Source: Diphasiastrum complanatum (taxonomy: Eukaryota; Streptophyta; Lycopodiopsida; Lycopodiales; Lycopodiaceae). From it: 64,000 nucleotides of DNA. The stretch spans positions 58,579,579 to 58,643,578 of the forward strand of contig CM055101.1 of NCBI GenBank assembly GCA_029204225.1, written 5' to 3'. Every line of letters starts with the position of its first letter. Position 1 is the stretch's first letter. The notes under the pieces are model-generated. The model worked only from the letters and a program-made list of their open reading frames with translations, was not told where the DNA came from and made no database searches. This document shows, piece by piece, positions 56,613-64,000 of the stretch. A program made the translations under genes and the position numbers.

Positions 56613-57089
56613 TGTAGGTTGATATTCCAAGGAGTATCCTAGCCATCCTGAGAAACATCTTCAAAAATACAAGATAGAATCTAAATGTAGAACTTGCCCA
56701 ACAAGTTTAGGCTTTTACGGTATCCGTACTAGCTTAAGTTATTTAGTTCTAAGTTTAAATTGCCATGGGCACTGCACATAGATATGTAATTTCAAGTTAT
56801 GTAAAAGTTAGTCACAAAGGCCTATTGGGGATTTGTCCCATGGCACCAGTGTGATTCAAAGTTAAGTTAGTCTATGTGACTTACTTGTCCCACAGTGCAT
56901 TTCTGTAAGTGACCACCACTCCAAGTATAAATAGGAGTGGAAGAGTCCATTTTCGAGAAGAACCTCATTTGCAATACAGGCCTAAGCTTTCCTTGTGTTT
57001 TTCCTTGTGTGGTTTCATGTACTGTGTTACTTCACATTGTATTGTATATTATTCATTTGGCAATAGGTTAACTCAATCTAGGCCCTCCA
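56613..57089 (+). repeat. 3' LTR of the gypsy-like element, truncated
   Basis: Matches 49911-50389 with scattered substitutions and one short rearranged patch (AAGCTTTCCTTGTG). It stops at CCCTCCA, 20 bp before the ATG of a copia gag, so the last 260 bp were lost at this junction. Confidence 0.85.
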
Positions 57090-57108
57090 TTTTTCTAGAC
57101 GACAAAAT

Positions 57109-59263
57109 ATGGCTACAACGATCCAGACAAGAGTGGCAATCAGTCTTGATGGCGCAAACTGTAGGTTCTAGAAATTCAAAATCAAAACGCTTCTGAAGGG
57201 CGAAGGCATCTAGTCGGTGACCGAATTCTCAGAGGTGCAGCCTCCAGAGAGAGACCCGAGGAGAGCTGAATGGATCAGAAAGGATGAGCGTGCAATGGCG
57301 ATCATCATTTTGTCCATCAACAAAGACCTACTCATGCAAATCGAAGACTACGAAAGCAGCCATGCAGCATGGGAAAGATTAAAATAGAAGTATAAAGTGA
57401 GGACTGCAGCTTCAGTGATGCATCTTCACAATCAGCTGCAATCCATACGATGGGATGGCAACCAGCTAGATCAGCATGTTGAGAAGATGAGAACGATCTT
57501 CGCTCAACTCGCTGCATCAAGACAGGAGCACCAGGTCCCAGCACCACAACAACTAATGTACTTCATGAAGTCTCTAACGATGTCCTATCAGCCATTGAGA
57601 ATGCTCATACTAAGCTTACCAGATATGACATTCGACAAAGCGATCAGTCTTGTCATTGATGAGAGACTGATGAGGGATGAAGGAGAAGAAAGCAGTGATC
57701 AAGAGAAGGTTCTCTTCATGAAAGGAAAGAAGAAAAACAAGAACAAACCTAGATTCGAGAACACGAAGTCCTCAAATCAACAATCTTCTTCCTGTGATCA
57801 CTACCACAAACCAGGCCATATGGCCAACAAATGCTGGTTCAATCCAACAATACCTTGCATGCACTGCAAGAAGAAGGGACGCATACGATTGCAAATTCAA
57901 CCCAAAAAGAAAGAACAAAACTGAAAAGACAAACATTGTAGAGTCATCCAAGGATGCGGACAGAGATGATGAAGCCTTCACAATACTTGATGAAGCTGCA
58001 ATGAGCTACACTGAACGCGACTACAACGTAGTCATTGATTCAGGAGCTACATCACACATCACCTACAACAAGAAGGTCTTGATCGACTTTCGAGAACTCA
58101 AAAACAACAGAGCAGTGATTCTAGGTGATGGGAGCCGACACGATGTCAAAGACATCAAGACCCTACAGCTACGAACATTGTCAGGTCAAGTAGAACTACC
58201 AAGAGCACTCTATGTGCCTACACTCAGAAAAGATCTACTATCAGTTTCCAAGATGACAGATCCACTCTGATGTCTGTGGACCGATGAAGATGGATTCGCT
58301 CTTAAGTTTGAGGTATTTTCTAATGTTCATAGATGATTACAGCCGGATGACTACGATTTACTACCTAAAGAAAAAATCTGAAGTGTTCGAATCCTTCAAA
58401 AATTTTGTGGCTTTTGCAGAGAGACACACCTCAAAGAAGATATAGATCATCAGATCTGACAACAGAGGTGAGTACAAGAGCAAACAATTTTCAAAATTCT
58501 ACCAAGAACAAGGAATCGAACATCAGTTCACTCCTATGTACACACCAAAATACAATGGTGTCGCGGAGAGGAGAAACAGAACGCTAGTCAAAGGAACCAG
58601 ATGCATTATAATTGCCAAGTCAATTCTGGGCTGAGACAATAGCTGCAGCTGTATACTTGCAGAACAGGTCAACAACGACAACGCTAGAAGACAAGACACC
58701 ATACAAAATATGGACAAGTAGAAAGCCTGATCTATCATATGTATGTGTGTTTGGATGTGCAGCATATAAGCACATTCCAAAAGAAAAAAGAAGCAAGCTC
58801 GATGACAAATCAGAACAAACGATCATGGTCGGGCACTCAAATGGAACACAAGTGTACAGGCTCTACAACCCAACAACAAAATAGGTTGTTTCGAGTAGAG
58901 ATGTGAAGTTCGATGAGTCTACATTTCCTGGACTAAAAGATGAAAGAGGCCATGAGATCTTCACACTGCTGCCAATTCAAGTGGGAGATCAAGGACAGAC
59001 ATCAAATCAGAATGTTGAGCCACAGACTCCGAAGCAGCAAGAAAGAGGATCAACCCCACGAACAAGAAACGCTCGAGCAGCGACGAAACAAATCTAGAAG
59101 GTCAACAAGACAAAGACAACCTCCAGACCGATACGTTGACAATGTTCAGTGGAGCGAAGACACCCAATTCGAGTACTACAGCTTCACTGAAGAGCCAACA
59201 ACATATCAAGAAGTTTTCCAAAGTCCTCTATTGGCATTCATCCAGTTCTTTCTCAGAAGTTGA
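57109..59263 (+). pseudogene. Copia gag-protease-integrase relic
   Basis: ATG 57109 opens Gag; the frame reads through to 57924 except for three TAG stops (57169, 57211 and 57388 areas). Zinc knuckle-like CDHYHKPGHMANKC (one Cys lost). Protease in the next frame: VVIDSGATSHIT and LYVPTLRKDLLSVSKM. The pre-integrase domain is deleted at about 58265, and the sequence resumes inside integrase: FIDDYSRMT, RSDNRGEY, GVAERRNRTL, then FGCAAYKHIPKEKRSKLDDKS. Further TAG stops are at 58443, 58882 and 59095. The frame ends near 59263 before RT. Neither LTR is present. Confidence 0.88.
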
Positions 59264-60386
59264 TTGCTGATAAGCGGTGACAATTGACCGTATATAGTCT
59301 GTCTGCATAAATGAACGTAACGGTCACTCTGCAGAAATGAACGTAAACTGTTATCAGAAAAAGTGACAGTGTTGCAAAAAAAATGACAGTGTTGACTTTC
59401 TACGAGAAATGCGACAGTGTCGCAAAATCTCATTTCCTTAATATTTGGGATAGCCCCACACTTTGCCAAAGTCATTTTCTTAACATTTGAGGCACTTTGA
59501 AAAATGCAAAAAATGCGACACTGCATTTTTACTCGCAATTTCGGACAGGCAAAAAAGATGACACTGCATTTTTACTCAAAATTTTTGACAAGCGAAAAAT
59601 GCGAAAAAGCGACACAATCAGGTTTTTGTAGAGAGAGAAAACCCGACACTGTTGTCAAACTCTGTGTATTTCTGCAAACTGTGTAAAAACACTTGTAATT
59701 CTATAGACTGTATAAAAACACAGAAAAAATCGCAAAACTAGATAAACAGTTGGATGAAGATTAAAAAGCGATTAGTTGATTAGTAGGAAGGAGAATAATC
59801 CAACAAAACTCAGCATAGATCATGATTGGAAAGAGGAATACATATAAAACTTGTGGAGATCCTTCCTTGCATCCTATTACCTCTCTAATGCTATTAGATG
59901 AGTGATGCATCCATCCTGCAATTCTATTGGATGCTTCTAGAAGATTTCTCAATTTTTATTGGACCCCTTGACCAAAGCCAACACTTTGACTTGATCACTC
60001 ATCAAATTACATTAACACAAGTTTCACAAGCCTATTTACAAGCCTAACTAGCTCGAGATTGCATCATAAACTACTTTTGGCTCAATAGAGGCATTACATG
60101 TGAATTTGACCAATTTGCCATCTATGCCAATTTTTGGCCCTATCACAACTCTACACAAAGATGCTTGACATAAAAACTTCCATACAATAGGCATCATCCA
60201 AAACTAAAATTGTCGTACATGAATTTTGAGATGTAGAAATCTCAATAAAGCAAGATAGTACATCAAGTAATGAAAGAGAAGCAAAAGTGAGAATGTTAAA
60301 GTGGATATCACCTGAGCTTTGCCTCTCTTTATCATAAAAGATGAGCCATAAAGACTTGGCCATCAATCTTAAAGATCCCCTTCAAA
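59264..60386. repeat. GACA(C/G)TG-rich repeats and non-coding DNA
   Basis: Between 59350 and 59660 the words GACAGTGT and GACACTGCATTTTTACTC recur (the latter twice, about 36 bp apart). This may be an LTR or leader of the adjacent copia. From 59760 to 60386 no gene is seen; CAATTTGCCAT-type AT-rich DNA lies between two relics. Confidence 0.45.
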
Positions 60387-61530
60387 TCATACATTGAGGA
60401 GGCTCACATATTCTTTGAATAATAGGAAATAGTCATGCACCATATATCTTGAAGAAAGAAGAAATGTGCATCTTGTGTGATCATCCTCCTTTGAAGACTT
60501 GGATACATAATCAACCTCAAGAGATTTTACACTCTCTCTTGGGTTTAATTTGTAGATTCCTCCATATCTAGATCCATATGCAAGAATCTCACCATCCTTC
60601 TTGATCACACAATTGTCAATATGGAAATTGACATCAAGGCCACCATCAAGTACTTTGCCAACATGTAATCTTGGGAACAAAAAAACCTCTTGAAGAAATA
60701 GAACTTTTGATGGGCAAGCTTCAAGGGAATAGTTCCTACTCCTTCAATTTTGCACTCTTGATCACTTGCAATATATATGGTCTTCTTGATTCCTTCATAA
60801 GGCATAATAGTTGAAAAGGAATCCTTGGAGCTACACATATGTGAAGATGCTCCACTATCAATATACCAAGAGTCATCCATCTTGAAGGTGGAAGAGGAGA
60901 ATTTTGATGCCATAAGTGAGCATTCTCCATCACTTGCAATAAAGTCTTCTTTCTCATGAGAGATGTTGGCTTGCTTAAATTGGTTCTTCTTCTTGAAGCA
61001 ATTGGTGGCATAGTGGCTTTTCTTGCCACAAAAGAAACTGTTAACGTCTGTTTTCTTCTTCTTTGAAGTAGAATATTGAGAGAAATCATGATCCTCTTCA
61101 TCTTGGTCTTTTGACTTGTCCTTAGAGAAGTGTTGGTGTTGCTTTTTGCTCCTCTCTTTGTGCTTGGCAAATAAAACTTTGTCTTCACCATTATGATTGA
61201 GTGACAATTTGTCCATCCTTAATAGCTTGTTCTCATGCCTTGATTCTTCAGCCATTAGCACTCCATGCAAAGCCTCCGACGTAGGTAGCGCCTCCTTGAT
61301 GGCATAGGATTGGACAAGGTTCTCATACTCATCTCTCAAGCCATTAAGTATGACTTGGACTAGATCACTTTGATTTATAGATCCTCCAATGCAAGCAAGA
61401 TCTCTATGAGTATCTTTCACTCTCAACACATAATTAGTGGCACTCTCATCACTCTTTTGAGAACTTTGGAAGATTTGATTTCTAAGAGTGAGGAGCCTAG
61501 AGGTATTTTTGGCTTCACATTAGGGCCCTT
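60387..61530 (-). pseudogene. Copia gag-protease relic
   Basis: Right to left: Gag core (NQIFQSSQKSDESATNYVLR, LVQVILNGLRDEYENLVQSY), Lys-rich linker, zinc knuckle (FFCGKKSHYATNCFKKK; its first Cys reads Ser-Phe-Phe), protease WYIDSGASSHMC, then a frameshift near 60690 and the pre-integrase approach (GSRYGGIYKLNP). It ends near 60387 with a scrap of integrase (YMVHDYFLLFKEYV). It is close in sequence to the relic at 43.5-46.6 kb, so the same subfamily. Truncated at both ends. Confidence 0.88.
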
Positions 61531-61970
61531 TTTGGACTCAAAAAGGGCCTCTTCACTAATTATAATTAGTGTTAATGATGACATGTGTCCCAATAAAAAA
61601 TTGACAACTGAGAGGGAATGGTCCATATGACATGGCAAATTCAATGGTGCAGATTAAATTAAGTGTGGGCCCACAAAGTACACCTCTAACATTAACCCTA
61701 GATAAAACAATAACTATGCCTACAAGTTAACATCAACTAGCCTGTCTATCTACTAGCAGCCATATCCTAAGTGAGCCTAGTCCTTCTTTCAAATTTTGAA
61801 TGTTCACAAGCTTGTATCTCTCATCTCTCTCTCATTTTGTAGTCTCTCTCTAAGGACCTCTCTCTCTCTCTCTCATTCTATATACTCCACAAATATTCTA
61901 TTTTTTTATTTTGGATCTGAAGATCTACACACTATTCCGCATATCCTACATCATCATTACATCATTCATT
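61531..61970. other. Intergenic, possible promoter of the next relic
   Basis: Contains a perfect 10-bp inverted repeat (GGCCCTTTTT/AAAAAGGGCC around 61524-61549), CT-rich runs (61850-61875) and TCTATATACTCC (about 61880), a weak TATA candidate about 90 bp before ATG 61971. Confidence 0.35.
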
Positions 61971-63324
61971 ATGGCCTCTACTCAATCAAGGAAGCCCAAG
62001 AATCAACTAGCTTCCATTGTTGCACACATCAAAGATTTCAATGAGCATTGGGTGCCCCATACATTTTCAACTTTTGACTGAGTTTACATGCAACCATCGG
62101 GCAAAGGAACTCACAAGGTTGCAAAGAGGAAGCGAAATAACCAAGACTACCATTGGAAAGGAAGGATCCATGATTTCAAGATCGACCAAAACGGCGAATA
62201 CCTTGCAAATGTGCAACATGTATACATGTGTCGAAATATTTTATTGGATGTGGCTGTTGCTGATAGAACCATACAGTCACATTGTAGGTCTCACCTCTTT
62301 TATTCTTGTGTTAACTATTATGTTTGAGTTATTATTATTTCATTGTAATGGATAACAATGTTGCATTAATGCCTGGTGCAGATGTCTTTCCTTCAAATAG
62401 CTTCGACTGGCAAAACGTGAAGTCCTTCATTGGAAAATTCTCCGCCATACATGCCAAATATGGAGAACTAATATATGGTGGGTTGGCATCCTCTGCGCTG
62501 ATCAAAATGGGCATTTTCTTTTATGATCACGTGTACGAAGTTCCAAAAAAAGACTTGGCCAAGGCAAATTAGCACCAAATTCTGAGTCTGCGATCGATTC
62601 TCATGAGTGGCCATATGTTGACCAACTGACTATTGAATTAACGAAGAGGCAACTTCTCAAAGAGATTACTAGTAATATGAAGCCAACATTCGGATCCAAA
62701 CGAGTCTACACTAGCATCTTTGTGATCACCTTATTTGTTGCCATATTTAAGGCGGTCCCCTTTAGGAAAACAAACACGATGTGGATGGAAAGCAACAGAA
62801 TCATCACTGTTGGATAACATATTTGTCGCATGGGATTCAGAGGAAATGGAGCATAAAGGAGATTTAATAAGGTGTAAGCTCTCTTGTTAAACAATGACCA
62901 TAAGGTATCATATTTCACGTCAAACATGTTCCTTAAGTTTCTTCTATAGGCAATATAAGTTTGGTCATGGCCGATGGGACCCTCTGGATGCGGAGACGAA
63001 TCAGCAAGAAGTGGAGATATCCAAACATTTGCCCCATGATGAAATACGAGAAATTCATATAAATAAGGAGTGCATCCTAGAGGACCTTCGGCATATGCTT
63101 GGATTGACTTTTGTTGATGTGCCAGTAAATTTTGTCTTCACTCGTAATGGACAAAATGTGAGTCCCTAATTTCCATCAGATTCCTAAATTTTAAATAGTA
63201 ATGTTGAATAAATATAGGATTAGTAATTTTGTGTCTGGTTTTGTAGATACGGAGACGAGTTGAAAAAGATCAGAAATGTGTTTCATTTTTACAAACAGGA
63301 ACATTAGGAGTCCAATGGAAATAA
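61971..63324 (+). pseudogene. Unrecognised spliced gene relic
   Basis: A gene model with consistent splice phases. Exon A 61971-62283 (starts MASTQSRKPKNQLASIVAHI; one TGA at 62079). Intron 62284-62381 (GT..AG). Exon B 62382 onward (VFPSNSFDWQNVKSFIGKF, MGIFFYDHVYEVPKK) to a stop at 62572, after which another frame continues to about 62816 (SHEWPYVDQLTIELTKRQLL), implying a frameshift. Intron ending at 62949. Exon D 62950-63157 (YKFGHGRWDPLDAET, ILEDLRHMLGLTFVDVPVNF). Intron 63158-63246. Exon E 63247-63324, ending TLGVQWK and TAA, with AATAAA overlapping at 63320. I know no family. The acidic, hydrophobic C-terminal domain looks folded. It may belong to a DNA transposon. Confidence 0.5.
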
Positions 63325-63651
63325 AAGATTTTATCTAATGAAAAATAGAAAACACAATTAGTTGGTTGTGTTTTGACTCTATTCTTATATATTTGGTTAT
63401 GTTTTGACTTTACTTTTGCATTGTCACATTTTATATGCCTGTTACTACATTTGTGGATGTCCAAGGTTGAAGCTTGTTAGGGTTTAAATCGTTTAGTGAT
63501 ATGCATTTTAATACTATTACTGGTTTTCTTCGAAGGTTTCTGCTCACCGGCAATTAGGATTTTTACTCATGAGCCTAGTCAAGAACATACTATATTTGAA
63601 AAAAAGGCCAAAACTTTTATAGGGACACTTACTAGAAATAAAACCCTTCAC

Positions 63652-63658
63652 TATATAA
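63652..63658 (+). promoter_or_regulatory. TATA box candidate
   Basis: TATATAA within CACTATATAAGG, 116 bp upstream of the first ATG of the following ORF. The stretch 63325-63650 otherwise shows no gene. Confidence 0.5.
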
Positions 63659-63773
63659 GGGTGCTTGGGTCCTCATTTCTCCACTTCATCCCTCGAGTGT
63701 CAGAGTGTCAGTTTTTTTATATTCTCTGTTTTTCATCTCTCATGTTCTCTGATACATTTTCAAAGGCTAACCA

Positions 63774-64000
63774 ATGTCGGAGGAAATGGCACGGACGAAA
63801 CAAACGGCTAGAGTTCCCAAAGTGACTGCATTGCTCCATAGGGATGCACTAGCCATCCTCGATGAGAGAGAGAGATGGGAGACCAGAAGCAGGAGTAGGA
63901 GTCGCAGCCCAATAGCGTCTCAGGAAGATTCGACCGCTCAGCATGAAGCTGAGGAGGACATGGCCCATACAGCACCTGCACAGGAGGACCAGACTGAGCA
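63774..64000 (+). CDS. ORF whose second Met starts a histone H3-tail-like peptide (right-edge partial)
   Basis: The frame opens at ATG 63774 (MSEE) and has a second ATG at 63786 that reads MARTKQTARVPKVTALLHRD. After Met removal, the first eight residues would be ARTKQTAR, identical to the histone H3 N-terminus, including Lys4. Beyond Arg8 there is no H3 similarity: next come a short helical DALAILDERERW, an Arg/Ser repeat (RSRSRSRSP) and an acidic Gln/Glu-rich stretch, still open at the window edge (76 codons). The first ATG has C at -3; the second has G at -3 and G at +4, so initiation at 63786 is favoured. The composition resembles the transposase-like N-terminus at 15711. The function is unknown; H3 mimicry is inference. 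Confidence 0.6.
   Translation, partial: MSEEMARTKQTARVPKVTALLHRDALAILDERERWETRSRSRSRSPIASQEDSTAQHEAEEDMAHTAPAQEDQTE

Larger units (their letters stand above)
49911..57089 (+). mobile_element. Gypsy-like LTR element with gag traces and no visible pol
   Basis: Direct repeats at 49911-50389 and 56613-57089 are nearly identical and both begin TGTAGG(C/T)TGATATTCC. The left LTR appears to extend to 50650, ending GCTAACA, directly before a gypsy-type PBS; the right copy stops at 57089 against a copia fragment, so its end is deleted. A polypurine tract (GGAGGGGATAA, 56602-56612) precedes the right LTR. About 6 kb of internal DNA contains only a frameshifted gag and repeats; I found no protease, RT or integrase. 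That is typical of large non-autonomous derivatives that depend on enzymes from related elements. Confidence 0.85.

Noticed and set aside
63786-64000. A true histone H3 gene at the right edge
   Set aside because: Similarity stops after ARTKQTAR; the next H3 residues (Lys-Ser-Thr-Gly-Gly) and the histone fold are absent.

Overview
This window looks like nuclear DNA of a land plant. It is AT-rich, has introns with GT..AG borders, carries Ty1/copia and Ty3/gypsy LTR retrotransposons and a Helitron fragment, and contains one clearly intact host gene: a four-exon GH3-type acyl acid-amido synthetase on the minus strand (23085-26216). I cannot fix the species. The abundance of unfamiliar, decayed transposon-like proteins would suit a seed-free vascular plant or a gymnosperm, but that is inference.

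Layout. 1-16.7 kb: broken copia elements, microsatellites, an unrecognised multi-exon gene relic (5.19-7.95 kb), a 505-bp tandem duplication, and a DNA-transposase-like N-terminal fragment (15.7-16.7 kb) cut by a copia LTR. 16.7-22.6 kb: a copia element with 5' LTR, PBS, gag and protease, whose reading frame then runs into unrelated sequence, followed by a second copia RT/RNase H relic. 23.1-26.2 kb: the GH3 gene, with a three-copy tandem repeat upstream. 27.5-28.2 kb: a dense array of ATCCACGC in both orientations, then a 58-bp near-perfect foldback. 32.3-33.4 kb: about three copies of a 340-350 bp satellite-like repeat. 33.4-39.9 kb: a complete, apparently young minus-strand copia element with 655-bp LTRs, a CATAT target duplication and an uninterrupted 1317-aa polyprotein. 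41.5-42.9 kb: a Helitron Rep/helicase fragment. 43.5-46.6 kb: a minus copia relic. 48.2-49.9 kb: a minus gypsy protease/RT fragment. 49.9-57.1 kb: a plus-strand gypsy-like element with gag traces and no recognisable pol. 57.1-59.3 kb: a copia gag-integrase relic. 60.4-61.5 kb: a copia gag-protease relic. 62.0-63.3 kb: a spliced, unrecognised gene relic. 63.77 kb to the right edge: an open reading frame whose second Met begins a protein with the histone H3 N-terminal sequence ARTKQTAR.

Only the GH3 gene and the 33.4-39.9 kb copia element look fully functional. Most other coding sequence is decaying. In the relics where I followed the frame, premature stops are nearly all TGA or TAG, as expected if methylated CGA, CAG and CTGG sites deaminated. 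The most unusual items are the H3-tail look-alike at the right edge, the ATCCACGC palindrome array, and the two unrecognised spliced gene relics.
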